Part shown: positions 8,496 to 17,229 of the stretch, in pieces
How positions within the stretch are numbered: the first letter of the stretch is position 1
Layout of the letters: every line of letters starts with the position of its first letter
Source of the DNA: M3007 sp037445225
Lineage (GTDB): Bacteria > Bacteroidota > Bacteroidia > Chitinophagales > Saprospiraceae
Length of the DNA: 64,000 bases
Assembly (NCBI GenBank): GCA_037445225.1
Contig: JBBIKW010000003.1
Span: forward strand, 1-64,000
Reading direction: 5' to 3'
Program-made: the position numbers and the translations under genes
The notes under the pieces: generated by a model
Database searches by the model: none
Told to the model about the DNA's origin: nothing
The model's input: only the letters and a program-made list of their open reading frames with translations

Positions 8496-10115
8496 TCAAG
8501 GCAGCGTTAGGGCGCGTTCAAACACCTGCCCATTCGCCATGAGCCGATAGCGATAACGCCCTGGGGGCAAGTACCACTCGTGCGGAGCGAAGGTGGCCGA
8601 ATAGCTGCCGGCAGCGCGATAGTCGCTCACCAATGTGCGCAAGACATGCCCGGCAGCGTCAAGTATCTGCAGCCGCACCACGCTGCCTTGCGCTATGGCA
8701 AACTTGATAACATAGGCGCTGCTGAGTTGTGGGTGTGGCTGATGACCCAAGAGCGCAGTTCTACCGTTATCGCCTAAAGCTATCGGCGCGGGCGGCACTA
8801 AACCGTTGATGGGCGCACTGGGACGCCTCAAAACATAGTTCACCAAGTCGGAAGGGTTGCCCAGCCAGTGGTGCAGTACTGTGGCGTATACGTCGCGGAA
8901 GTCCACGCTGTGCGGCGGGTCGTGAATGGGGTCGGGGTTGCTCAAGTCTTGGTATTGACCTACCAATCCACTGCCGATGTCGCCACCCCAAAGCAGGGTG
9001 TGGGTGCCGGCGCCGTGGTCGGTGCCGCGCGAGCCGTTTTCGTAAATGGTTCGGCCAAATTCGGAAAACGTCATGGTCAATACGCGGTTCTTCAGCCCAT
9101 TGCTGCTTTTGGCGAGGTCGTCGTAGAAGGCGCGTACCGCCGTAGCCAACTGCCACAGCAAGTTGAGGTGGTTGGCCCGCTGGTTGACGTGCGTGTCGAA
9201 GTCCGCTATGTCGACTAAGAAGATGCGCGTTCCCATTCCGCCCTTGAGTACTCGGGCGATGATAGCCAAGGGAGCGGAGAGCAGGTTGGTACTTGGCGCA
9301 GGGTAGTCGACCTCATTCTTGCCGGAATTGAACGCTTTTCGCAGCGTCTCGGCATACCGAAACGCCGCGTTGGCGGTTTGGCGAACAAAAGCCAGTTCGC
9401 GGTCGCGCAGCGAGTTGCTGAGCCCCTCGACCGGATAGAGCTGACCGGTTTGCGCTATCTGGTAGAACTCTTCCGGGCTGCTCACGACTAAGGCCATATT
9501 AGCGTCCTCCGCTTTGAACAGCAAGTTGGATTGGACGCCGATCTGGAGGGCCGGTGGAACGGATGAAGGTGTTTCCAAAAACGCCGCATATTCGTTTTCC
9601 AAAAACCGACCCACCCAGCCGGTCTCCACTACCTCGTTGGCGTCGCTGGCCGAATAGATGATGTCGGAAGAGCGGAAATGGCTGAGGTTAGGATCGGGAT
9701 AGCCTACGTTGAAAATCACCTTCATCATTCCTTCGGCCCATAGCGGTTGCAAGCTCTGCGTCTCCAGAGGCATACCGTACTCTGGGCTGAGATACCACAG
9801 GTCACTATCGGCAATAGCCAACGTGGGCCGCAGCTGGTGATAGTGCGGGTTGCCGCGCTCGATCACCGTATTCAAACCGTCGTTGCCGCCGTCTAGTCGG
9901 ATCAGAACAAGAACTCGGTCGTTGTCGTTCCAAGCCGGATGAGCAGCCAAAGGGCCGGGCCAAAAAGCGCGCACGGGAAGGCCGCCACACAACCAAGCAC
10001 TCGCGCCCAGTAGTCCAGCCGTTGCCAAGAAATCGCGCCGCGACCACAGCCGATGTTCCCGATCGTGCACCTCCTTGTCTGTCAATGCCGTGCCGTAACG
10101 GCGTCTCCGTGTCAT
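8496..10115 (-). CDS. Tat-exported DUF1501 protein with C-terminal FlgD-like/T9SS tail
   Basis: 539 residues. A twin-arginine signal (SRRDFLATAG, residues 25-34) is followed by a hydrophobic segment, so export folded through Tat is expected. The central part has the hallmarks of DUF1501, a sulfatase/alkaline-phosphatase-like fold: RLDGGNDGLNTV, FLVDIADFDTH, TFSEFGRTIYENGSRGTDHGAG. The conserved Asp/His residues suggest a metal-dependent hydrolase, but no substrate is established. The last ~80 residues (VVRLQILDAAGHVLRTL ... YLPPGRYRYRLMANGQ) resemble the FlgD/T9SS-type beta-sandwich tail, which suggests surface delivery. In many bacteria DUF1501 genes pair with a DUF1800 gene; none is seen here. 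It is followed after 4 bases by galK, which is functionally unrelated. Confidence 0.85.
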   Translation of the reverse strand: MTRRRRYGTALTDKEVHDREHRLWSRRDFLATAGLLGASAWLCGGLPVRAFWPGPLAAHPAWNDNDRVLVLIRLDGGNDGLNTVIERGNPHYHQLRPTLAIADSDLWYLSPEYGMPLETQSLQPLWAEGMMKVIFNVGYPDPNLSHFRSSDIIYSASDANEVVETGWVGRFLENEYAAFLETPSSVPPALQIGVQSNLLFKAEDANMALVVSSPEEFYQIAQTGQLYPVEGLSNSLRDRELAFVRQTANAAFRYAETLRKAFNSGKNEVDYPAPSTNLLSAPLAIIARVLKGGMGTRIFLVDIADFDTHVNQRANHLNLLWQLATAVRAFYDDLAKSSNGLKNRVLTMTFSEFGRTIYENGSRGTDHGAGTHTLLWGGDIGSGLVGQYQDLSNPDPIHDPPHSVDFRDVYATVLHHWLGNPSDLVNYVLRRPSAPINGLVPPAPIALGDNGRTALLGHQPHPQLSSAYVIKFAIAQGSVVRLQILDAAGHVLRTLVSDYRAAGSYSATFAPHEWYLPPGRYRYRLMANGQVFERALTLP

Positions 10116-10167
10116 CGCCCGCCAGTTTTGGGCATAATTACGAAGAATTGAGAACTTCGCCGCTCCA

Positions 10168-10980
10168 TTAACACGCTTTCGTCAGCGGCATGCCAATTCG
10201 CACAGTATGCTCGCCTTTTCCTACCCACAAAGCGTTTTGTCCGAAAAGGATCCGGTGCCCCTGGCGCCGATAGGTGGCCAATGTCTGAAGCGGCTCCGCA
10301 CTGGAGCTCCCCGTATCTTGGTCGATAGTCACCACTGCACAGCGAGAACAGGGCTTAACCGCGCGAAATTGAGCGGTACCGATAGCGAACGCTGTCCACG
10401 TATCCTCCTCGTAGGGTTCTCCTCCGCTGAAGACAAAGTTGGGGCGAAAGCGATGCACCGACACCGGCTGCTGCAGCCTGCGGTTCAAGTCGTCGAGCGA
10501 AGCCAGGCCAACGATGAGGTAGGGGAAGCCGTCGGCAAAGCTCACCGGTGTGCTGGGCTGTGCATAGCGCCCGTCGACAAGCCGCCGAGTGGCTTCCGGC
10601 ATGAAAACCAGCTGTACGGAGGTGTGTAGAACGTCTGAAAACCACTCGTTAACCGTCTTTTCGTAGACCTGTGCTCGGCAGCGGTCGCCCCACACCTGGA
10701 CGATGCGAGCGGGCATAGCCACAGCCTCCGGCGCTAATGACAGCGCAAGTCGGCGAGAGGGATTTTCCTTTTCAAAGACTATCAGTTGGTTGGCTTCCAA
10801 AGCTGTACCCAGGCGGGCCAGAGCGGGCTGTTCGCGCTGGGTGACAAACCGACCGTCTTCATCCACCAGCATCCAACGCCGGTCGTAACGCAAGCCCCGC
10901 AGCTCTAGTTGCGCTTCGCGCAGCAATATCCCGCCTAACGACTTTATGGGATAGACGTAGATGGCCTCGAGCACGCACAT
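10168..10980 (-). CDS. MOSC domain protein (mARC/YcbX-like)
   Basis: 270 residues. The N-terminal MOSC_N beta-barrel is recognisable from IYVYPIKSLGGI (residues 8-19) and GLRYDRRWMLVDEDGRFVTQR. The MOSC domain follows, with the conserved cysteine in VKPCSRCAVVTID and a C-terminal GQNALW segment. Relatives (YcbX, mitochondrial mARC) bind molybdenum cofactor through the conserved cysteine and reduce N-hydroxylated compounds; the length agrees. No molybdenum-cofactor genes are in view. It begins 18 bases after mrdA on the same strand, where many Bacteroidota carry rodA, so it may ride on the cell-shape transcript. The fold is secure; the substrate is not. Confidence 0.85.
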   Translation of the reverse strand: MCVLEAIYVYPIKSLGGILLREAQLELRGLRYDRRWMLVDEDGRFVTQREQPALARLGTALEANQLIVFEKENPSRRLALSLAPEAVAMPARIVQVWGDRCRAQVYEKTVNEWFSDVLHTSVQLVFMPEATRRLVDGRYAQPSTPVSFADGFPYLIVGLASLDDLNRRLQQPVSVHRFRPNFVFSGGEPYEEDTWTAFAIGTAQFRAVKPCSRCAVVTIDQDTGSSSAEPLQTLATYRRQGHRILFGQNALWVGKGEHTVRIGMPLTKAC

Positions 10981-10998
10981 AGGGGCAGCACAAAAGAT

Positions 10999-12990
10999 CT
11001 ACCGACGGCGTTGCCCGTTGGGCGCCGCTGTAGTTGGCGGCGTCTGCCCAGCAGGCTCATCGGTCGGAAAGTCTGTAGGCGGAAGCGGAGAGGGCACAGC
11101 CGGGCGAGGGGTTGCCCTAAGGGCAGCTGGTTGGCACTGTTGCAAGTATTTTTCCACGAGATTGGCCTTCATCATCCGCTCCTCCAAGGGCTTGCGCGCC
11201 GCCGCGATGGTGTCGGTGAGGTATTTCTCGATCATCAAGCTCGCTATGGGAGCGGCATAAGAAGCACCCCATCCGGCGTTTTCTACATATACAGCGATGG
11301 CGATTTGGGGATTGTCCTTAGGGGCAAAAGCAAAGAACACCGAGTGGTCATCGCCATGGGGGTTTTGACTGGTGCCGGTTTTTCCGCATACTTGAATGTT
11401 GGGAAGGGCACAGGAGCGCGCCGTACCCCGATTGACGCATTGAGCCATGCCCTCGACGACGAGTTCGAAGTACTTCGGATCGATATTCACTTGGTGCTTT
11501 TGGCGATACTGCTTAGGAATGTCGCCACCGCTCTTAAAGCGCTTGGCCAGGTGGGGCGTATACCAATAGCCGCGGTTGGCTATACAAGCAGCTAAGTTGG
11601 CCATCTGCAGAGTGGTCATCTGAATTTCTCCCTGGCCAATGCCTAACGACATGACCGTGGGCGAGCGCCACCCCCCTAAGTGCTTAGGGTAGATGCGGTC
11701 GTAATACTTGGCATCGGGAATATTGCCGGCGCTTTCGTTGGGATAATCTACATGTAGGCGCTGGCTCAAACCCAGCTCTTTGCAGTATTGATGGAATTTG
11801 TTTAGCCCTATTTGTGGGGTGTGAAAGCCGTATTTATCGACGATATCGCGAAATTCGGTAAAGTAGTAAGTGTTACACGAATAGGCCAAGGCATCGACTA
11901 CATTGGCAACAGGGCCGTGGCCGTGACATTTGTACAAGCGCCCAGCGTAGAAATAGCCCCCTCCACAACCTTTGCTCATCTGAGGCGAGAGCGTGCCTTC
12001 TTGCATGCCGATGAGCGAGACTACGGTTTTGAAGATGGAACCCGGCGGGTATTTGGCCATGACCGTGCGGTCGAAGAAAGGTTTCAGAGGGTCGGTGTAG
12101 AGGCGCTGGAAGATAGGGCCTCGCTCGTTAGTCAAGGCCAACACGTTAGGATCATAGGTAGGCGCGCTGACCATAGCTAAAATCTCGCCCGTAGACGGTT
12201 CTATGGCCACTATGCTGCCCGACTTGTTGGCCATTAGCGCCTCGCCGTATTGCTGGAGGCGCGCATCAATAGACAATACCAAGTCGTCGCCACTGATCGG
12301 CAGTGTGTCGTTGCGCCCGTCTGCATAGCGCCCCACGATGCGCCCTAAGTTATCCTTGAGCAGAAAATGAAAGCCTTTTCGGCCTTTCAAGCGCTCTTCG
12401 TACTGCGCTTCTATGCCAGCGGCACCGATATAGTCTCCAGCTACATAGGCACCGCCGCTGCGCTCGATGTCGCGCTGGTCTACTTCGTTGATATAACCCA
12501 GGACGTGTGCTCCTGCTCGATACGGATAAGAGCGAATGTTGCGCACTTGAAAGAAGAACCCCGGAAATTCGTACAGACATTCCTGCAGCTGGGCATAGGT
12601 AGTCGCAGGGATCTTCTTCCAAAAGACGAACGGCACCGAGCGCGAAAATTTGCCGCTCTTCCAGTCTTTTTTCAGCGCGGCTTCGAACTCCGCTCGCGTG
12701 ATCCCAAGCAGGCGACACAGCTTCAGCGTGTCCATCCGCGGACTTATCTGGTTGTATGTCACCATGAGGTCGTAGACGGCACTGTTGCTAACCAACAAGC
12801 TGTCGTGCCGATCGTAGATAAGCCCTCGAGGCGGATATATGGTCAGGCGGTGGATCGTCGTCGCGTCGGCGCGGCGGCTGAGCGAGCGGTCGAACAGCTG
12901 CAGCTGAGCGGCCTTGAGCAGCAAGACCGCCGCACTGATCCAAAACACCCGTCGGATCACCTGCTGCCGTTCGCGAAACTTGTTCACCAT
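10999..12990 (-). CDS. mrdA: Penicillin-binding protein 2 (peptidoglycan transpeptidase)
   Basis: 663 residues. The protein cross-links peptidoglycan during side-wall elongation, anchored in the inner membrane with a periplasmic catalytic domain. A single N-terminal membrane segment (VFWISAAVLLLKAAQL) is followed by the dimerisation domain (TIYPPRGLIYDRHDSLL) and the transpeptidase domain. The active-site SxxK is in PPGSIFKTV (Ser318, Lys321), the SxN motif is in YSCNTYYF and the KTG motif is in CGKTGTSQNPHG. A proline-rich C-terminal tail of about 40 residues extends beyond the usual end. It starts 6 bases after mreD, completing mreB-mreC-mreD-mrdA; the usual next gene, rodA, is missing here. 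Identification is firm. Confidence 0.95.
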   Translation of the reverse strand: MVNKFRERQQVIRRVFWISAAVLLLKAAQLQLFDRSLSRRADATTIHRLTIYPPRGLIYDRHDSLLVSNSAVYDLMVTYNQISPRMDTLKLCRLLGITRAEFEAALKKDWKSGKFSRSVPFVFWKKIPATTYAQLQECLYEFPGFFFQVRNIRSYPYRAGAHVLGYINEVDQRDIERSGGAYVAGDYIGAAGIEAQYEERLKGRKGFHFLLKDNLGRIVGRYADGRNDTLPISGDDLVLSIDARLQQYGEALMANKSGSIVAIEPSTGEILAMVSAPTYDPNVLALTNERGPIFQRLYTDPLKPFFDRTVMAKYPPGSIFKTVVSLIGMQEGTLSPQMSKGCGGGYFYAGRLYKCHGHGPVANVVDALAYSCNTYYFTEFRDIVDKYGFHTPQIGLNKFHQYCKELGLSQRLHVDYPNESAGNIPDAKYYDRIYPKHLGGWRSPTVMSLGIGQGEIQMTTLQMANLAACIANRGYWYTPHLAKRFKSGGDIPKQYRQKHQVNIDPKYFELVVEGMAQCVNRGTARSCALPNIQVCGKTGTSQNPHGDDHSVFFAFAPKDNPQIAIAVYVENAGWGASYAAPIASLMIEKYLTDTIAAARKPLEERMMKANLVEKYLQQCQPAALRATPRPAVPSPLPPTDFPTDEPAGQTPPTTAAPNGQRRR

Positions 12991-12996
12991 ACCGCC

Positions 12997-13521
12997 CTAA
13001 TTTCTCGGGTTGAAGAGCCATACCAAAACCACCACCACAGGCAGTGTGGAAAGCCAACTCAGTAGCATTTGCGGCAAAATCTTGCTAAAAAAATAAGCCG
13101 GTGCAAAATACGCCACAGAGAAATACCAAAGAAGGTGCACGGCAAAGAAAACACCCGCTACGCTCAAGAACCACTGCCACCCAAAATAAACCGGCGCAGC
13201 AATGGGCTCTTTACCCGTGTACCCGCCCTGCGGAGCAAAGCGCTCTAAGATGAGCACCCGCGCATAGGCGGAAAACGCCCCAGCGCTAGCGTGCAGCCCT
13301 ATCGTACCGGTAAATGTATCGACTAAAAGGCCCATCAAAAAGCCCAACACTATGGCCAGCGGAATCGGAATGAGGATCGGCAACAGCAAGATGAAAAGCG
13401 GATAGAGCAGAATGCTCACGTAGCCATCTGTATTGTACGAAATACCCGATAGGATCAGGCCCTGTATGGCCAACAGCGATAACAAGCGCCACAAGTTGGG
13501 AAAAAACCAGTTTCCTTTCAT
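12997..13521 (-). CDS. mreD: Rod shape-determining protein MreD
   Basis: 174 residues, almost entirely hydrophobic, with five or so membrane segments (for example LLSLLAIQGLILSGI, ILLYPLFILLLPILIPIPLAIVL read as two segments, and MLLSWLSTLPVVVVLVWLF). MreD proteins are short, poorly conserved inner-membrane subunits of the elongasome, so the call rests on length, topology and position between mreC and mrdA. Its start overlaps the mreC stop by 4 bases (ATGA), typical of translational coupling. The segment VLGFLMGLLVDTFTGTIGLHA matches the best-conserved MreD region (GLLxD followed by GxH). Confidence 0.9.
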   Translation of the reverse strand: MKGNWFFPNLWRLLSLLAIQGLILSGISYNTDGYVSILLYPLFILLLPILIPIPLAIVLGFLMGLLVDTFTGTIGLHASAGAFSAYARVLILERFAPQGGYTGKEPIAAPVYFGWQWFLSVAGVFFAVHLLWYFSVAYFAPAYFFSKILPQMLLSWLSTLPVVVVLVWLFNPRN

Positions 13522-14384
13522 TGCTCTTTGCTCATCGCTTGTTTTAAGCGCTCTAGCTCCTCGGCATATCGATTGATGACCACGTACACTTCGCGAATGC
13601 CGGCGGGCGGCTGCGTAGGCACCACGCGGATATGCAAAAAGCTGCTTCCCTGAATTCGGTAGGCTGTGTCCACGATCCCTGCGGGATGCCCCTCTGGAAA
13701 AAGGAGAGAGTAATTGCTGACCACCACGGTGTCACCGCGGTGTATAGGCAGGTGGTAGGGGATATCTGACAAAGTCAAATAGTTCGGGTCATCTTCGCCC
13801 CAAAACAGTAAGCCGTAATAATTATATCCCTTGACTGCGGCAGATATCTTGGTCTGCGGATGAAGCACGGACATAGCTAGAGCAAAATGGTCGGAGACTT
13901 GGCGGACGACACCCACTACACCGGTTCGAGAGATGACACCGCTGTTGGGGCGTACGCCGTCTTTAGCGCCTCGATTGATGATAAGCCAATTGTTGCGGCC
14001 GCTTAAAGTGTTCCCTATCACGCGCCCTGAGATGAACACGTACTGCGGGCGCGAGACTTTTTGCGCATCTTTACCCTGCTCAGAAAGATGCAGATGGCCT
14101 ATGGTATCGCGCCTCAGGATATCGGTAGCGCGTTGGTTGGCCAGTTCTGCCTGCAGCCGCGCATTTTCCATCTTGAGGCGTAGGTTTTCATCGCGCAGGG
14201 CGAGATAATCCCAAAGGCGATTGCGCCACTCTAAGGCCCAATTAGCGTACCAACTCCACGTGCGCTGGGCAATCTCTTGCTGCGGGCTGTTTTGCGAGGT
14301 AATGAGGTAGAAGCTGATTACCTGGGTTATAATCAGGGTAATCAACCCTCCTTGACGCACAAACAACCGATAAAGAGAATACAT
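13518..14384 (-). CDS. mreC: Rod shape-determining protein MreC
   Basis: 288 residues. An N-terminal membrane helix (GGLITLIITQVISFYLI) precedes a coiled coil (ALRDENLRLKMENARLQAELANQ, which here is a heptad region near residues 65-87) and then the periplasmic beta-rich domain containing VIGNTLSGRNNWLIINRGAKDG and VVGVVRQVSDHFALAMS. This is the standard MreC layout. MreC forms a periplasmic scaffold that activates PBP2 together with MreD. It lies between mreB (87 bases upstream) and mreD (4-base overlap). The length is normal and nothing is missing. Confidence 0.93.
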   Translation of the reverse strand: MYSLYRLFVRQGGLITLIITQVISFYLITSQNSPQQEIAQRTWSWYANWALEWRNRLWDYLALRDENLRLKMENARLQAELANQRATDILRRDTIGHLHLSEQGKDAQKVSRPQYVFISGRVIGNTLSGRNNWLIINRGAKDGVRPNSGVISRTGVVGVVRQVSDHFALAMSVLHPQTKISAAVKGYNYYGLLFWGEDDPNYLTLSDIPYHLPIHRGDTVVVSNYSLLFPEGHPAGIVDTAYRIQGSSFLHIRVVPTQPPAGIREVYVVINRYAEELERLKQAMSKEQ

Positions 14385-14471
14385 CGTTGGTTACGGAAAG
14401 CACTGACAGTCGGCATTCTAAACTGCTCCCGGAGAAGCGCAGCGGGCGGCTCTTCTGTGTTTAAGCCGGTC

Positions 14472-15503
14472 TCACACGCTCTTGCGATCGATGAGGAAAG
14501 AATATTGCTCCGAGCGCTCTAAAGCCAAACCGGTGCCGCGGACGACGGCGCGCAGCGGGTCGTCCGCCACATGCACTTTCAGTTTAGTCTTTTGGTGAAG
14601 GCGAACGTCGAGCCCGCGCAGCAAGGCACCTCCGCCCGTAAGGTAAAGCCCTGTCTTGTAAATGTCGGAAGCCAGCTCCGGCGGAGTCGCCTCTAAAGCG
14701 CGCAGTACCGCCTCTTCAATTTTCGTGATGCTCTCGTTTAGCGCTCGCGCCACTTCTCTGTGGCTCACCCGTATCTGCTTAGGGATGCCCGTCATCAAGT
14801 CGCGCCCACTTACAGCATATTCTTCCGGCGGATTTTCGATGTCCTCTATGGCTGCACCGGCGTGGATTTTGATTTGTTCCGCTGTACGCTCCCCGATGAG
14901 GACGTTGTGTTCGCGCTTCATGTAGTCGATAATGTCGTTGGTCATTTCGTCGCCGGCGATGCGGATAGATTGGTCACAGACAATACCAGAAAGGGCAATG
15001 ACGGCGATCTCGGTAGTACCTCCGCCGATATCGATGACCATGTTGCCGATAGGCTCCTCTATGTTCAAGCCAATGCCCAAGGCAGCGGCCATAGGCTCGT
15101 AGATGAGGTAAGTTTCCTTGCTGTCTACGTGGTCAGCCGAGTCAAACACCGCGCGCTTTTCCACCTCCGTGATGCCACTGGGTATACAGATAACCATCTT
15201 GAGGTGGTTGAAAAAAGAGTTGCGGCGGCCCACCATGCGGATCATGTCCTCGATCATGGCCTCTGCTGCCTGGAAATCCGCAATGACCCCATCCTTCAAC
15301 GGCCGAACCGTCTTGATGTTCTCGTGAGTTTTTTCGTGCATCTGCATCGCTCGGTGCCCTACCGCTATGGTTTGGCCCGTGCGCCGGTCAATGGCCACAA
15401 TAGAGGGTTCGTCCACCACTACCTGGCCATCCATCATGATGAGCGTATTCGCCGTACCCAAATCAACGGCAAGTTCCTGCTTGAAAAATTTGAAAAAGTT
15501 CAA
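14472..15503 (-). CDS. mreB: Cell shape-determining actin-like protein MreB
   Basis: 343 residues, normal for MreB, the bacterial actin that positions side-wall synthesis under the cytoplasmic membrane. The actin-fold nucleotide motifs are clear: phosphate 1 in VDLGTANTLIM, phosphate 2 in MVIDIGGGTTEIAVIA, the adenosine motif in YLTGGGALLRGLD, and the connecting segment EPMAAALGIGL. The N-terminus MNFFKFFKQE is amphipathic, as expected for membrane tethering. It is the first gene of the elongation block and has a candidate promoter about 43 bases upstream. The identification is firm. Confidence 0.96.
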   Translation of the reverse strand: MNFFKFFKQELAVDLGTANTLIMMDGQVVVDEPSIVAIDRRTGQTIAVGHRAMQMHEKTHENIKTVRPLKDGVIADFQAAEAMIEDMIRMVGRRNSFFNHLKMVICIPSGITEVEKRAVFDSADHVDSKETYLIYEPMAAALGIGLNIEEPIGNMVIDIGGGTTEIAVIALSGIVCDQSIRIAGDEMTNDIIDYMKREHNVLIGERTAEQIKIHAGAAIEDIENPPEEYAVSGRDLMTGIPKQIRVSHREVARALNESITKIEEAVLRALEATPPELASDIYKTGLYLTGGGALLRGLDVRLHQKTKLKVHVADDPLRAVVRGTGLALERSEQYSFLIDRKSV

Positions 15504-15545
15504 GGTATTCTCGATTTAAAAGGCCTTTCGACTAAAAAGCGCGCG

Positions 15546-15553
15546 CAAAACTA
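15546..15553 (-). promoter_or_regulatory. Candidate -7 promoter element for the mreB operon
   Basis: On the minus strand this reads TAGTTTTG, matching TAnnTTTG, 43 bases before the mreB start. No clear TTG is seen at the expected -33 distance, so the support is moderate. Confidence 0.4.
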
Positions 15554-15614
15554 CAGAGGTTTTTAGATTGTCTAACGGCCGTTTGCGCCACAGACAGCAT
15601 TTTTTGCATCGCTT

Positions 15615-16922
15615 CTACCAGGAAACTTGCCCTTTACCTACCGTAACCACCCAGAAGTCCTCCGGGCTGAGATAGCGCTGAGCAAGTACTTGTATTTGCT
15701 CCGGAGTAATATCCTGAATCACCTGTACTTGCGTTTCGAAGGCCTCGAACGGCAAGCGCTCACAGAGGAGCGTGTGAACGAGGTCAGAGATGTTCAAAGG
15801 ACCGTCTAATCCGTTGAGCAACATACCCGACAGGTAGTTGCACACCATGTTCAGCTCCATCTCGGTTACAGGTTCTTCTTGTAAGCGGCGCATTTCGGCG
15901 AAGATCTCGCGCAAAGCGAGGGCGACGCGCTGCTCGTTAACCTCTGTCGCTATGTAAAAGTACCCGTCCATCAACAAAGTATCCAACGTGGCATAGACGC
16001 CATAGGTTAGGCCGCGCTTTTCGCGCAGGTTGTTCATCAAGCGCGAGCCAAAATATCCACCTAAGATGATGCTGAGCACTGAAAAGGCATTGTAGTCCGG
16101 GTGGTGGCGGTTAAACATGCGCCGCCCAACTTTTATAGCCGTCTGTGCGGCTCGGGGATGTTCTAAGTGAACCCGCTGAGGAGAAGGCGCCGTTACGGGC
16201 CATGGCGGCAGTGGTGGTGCTACACCGGGCGGAGTTCGGCCAAAGGTGCTGTTGAGCAGCCGAACCACCTCGTCATCGACCTGCCCGCTGGCGATGATGG
16301 CGGCATTAGCCGGCACGTGACAGCGCTCAAAGTGCGCCACTAAGTCGCAGCGTTGAAGCGCAGCATAAGCCTCCGGCGAAGAGTTGTAGCCATAGGGGTG
16401 ATCCGCCCCAAAAATACACTCCGTCAAGCGGCGATAGGCCAATACCTCGGGTTTATCTAACTCGATAAGCAGCTCCTGGATGCTGTTGCGCTTGAAGGTT
16501 GCTAATTCCGCTTCGGGAAAGGTCGGTTCACACAGCATCTCCGCAAACACGGGAATGAGCTCGCGTCGGTGCCGATGCAAGGTATAGAGCGCATAGCTGC
16601 TGATGTCGAGGTTAACCGGTATGCTCAGACCCGCCCCATAAAAATCGAGGTACTCGGCTAGCTCGGTAGCACTCCTGTTTCGGGTACCTTCCCGAACCAA
16701 TCGCGAAGTGGCGCGGGCTACCAATGGGCGCTGCTCCCAAGGACGCCCTGCCCAATACATCACCTCAATCTTTAAGATAGATTGCTCCGGAAAGTGCAGT
16801 ACATACAGCGGCGTTCCATTGTCTAAGGCAATCTGTTGCGGACGAGGCAGGGTCAAACGACCCACTGGCCGAATAAGCGGAGCACTGCGCTTGGGAGACC
16901 GACGGCGACTGGGCAGCTTCAT
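15615..16922 (-). CDS. M16 peptidase homologue lacking the HxxEH zinc motif
   Basis: 435 residues from the ATG at 16922; an earlier in-frame ATG at 16985 would add 21 residues with no family match. The fold of processing-peptidase/insulinase relatives is recognisable: LDNGTPLYVLHFP at the N-terminus, the GTRNRSATELAEYLDFYGA segment that normally follows the zinc motif, the glycine-rich turn with RLMNNLREKRGLTYGVYATLD (R/Y of the second half, split here at residues near 320-340) and FYIATEV. Where active members read HxxEH, this protein reads RATSR directly before LVREGT, so both histidines and the glutamate are gone. It is therefore probably a non-catalytic subunit like the alpha-type of two-gene M16 systems, but no active partner lies beside it. 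It is divergent from dnaN. There is no signal peptide. Confidence 0.85.
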   Translation of the reverse strand: MKLPSRRRSPKRSAPLIRPVGRLTLPRPQQIALDNGTPLYVLHFPEQSILKIEVMYWAGRPWEQRPLVARATSRLVREGTRNRSATELAEYLDFYGAGLSIPVNLDISSYALYTLHRHRRELIPVFAEMLCEPTFPEAELATFKRNSIQELLIELDKPEVLAYRRLTECIFGADHPYGYNSSPEAYAALQRCDLVAHFERCHVPANAAIIASGQVDDEVVRLLNSTFGRTPPGVAPPLPPWPVTAPSPQRVHLEHPRAAQTAIKVGRRMFNRHHPDYNAFSVLSIILGGYFGSRLMNNLREKRGLTYGVYATLDTLLMDGYFYIATEVNEQRVALALREIFAEMRRLQEEPVTEMELNMVCNYLSGMLLNGLDGPLNISDLVHTLLCERLPFEAFETQVQVIQDITPEQIQVLAQRYLSPEDFWVVTVGKGQVSW

Positions 16923-17229
16923 ATGCGTCAAAACCACACGGCAACTCAAATGGCCGTCAAAGGTAGGCGAGCGTCTGTTTTTCAAGCAATAACTCGGCCT
17001 TTTGACTTTTTAAATTCCCTCAGCGGCCTCTAATAAGTGCCATCAGAAAGGCAGCGCAGCTGTTTCGTTAACAAAATGCGGTATTCAACGCGTTTTTTTG
17101 TGCGCAGACGAAGCGAGGCCAATTACTTTTGCACCGAAAATCTTTTTGCAACAATGCGGGGGCTCTGCTTCGATGAGATGTTCTCCGGTGTCTGTGGAGT
17201 GCTATTGACTTACCCTCTTATTGTTTCGT
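16923..17229. other. Divergent intergenic region between M16 homologue and dnaN
   Basis: 307 bases without a credible gene. It carries the TACTTTTG element at 17124-17131 for dnaN. I see no hairpin of note. Confidence 0.5.
17124..17131 (+). promoter_or_regulatory. Candidate -7 promoter element for dnaN
   Basis: TACTTTTG matches TAnnTTTG about 100 bases before the dnaN ATG. A TTG at 17098-17100 lies 23 bases upstream, somewhat farther than the usual spacing. Confidence 0.4.
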
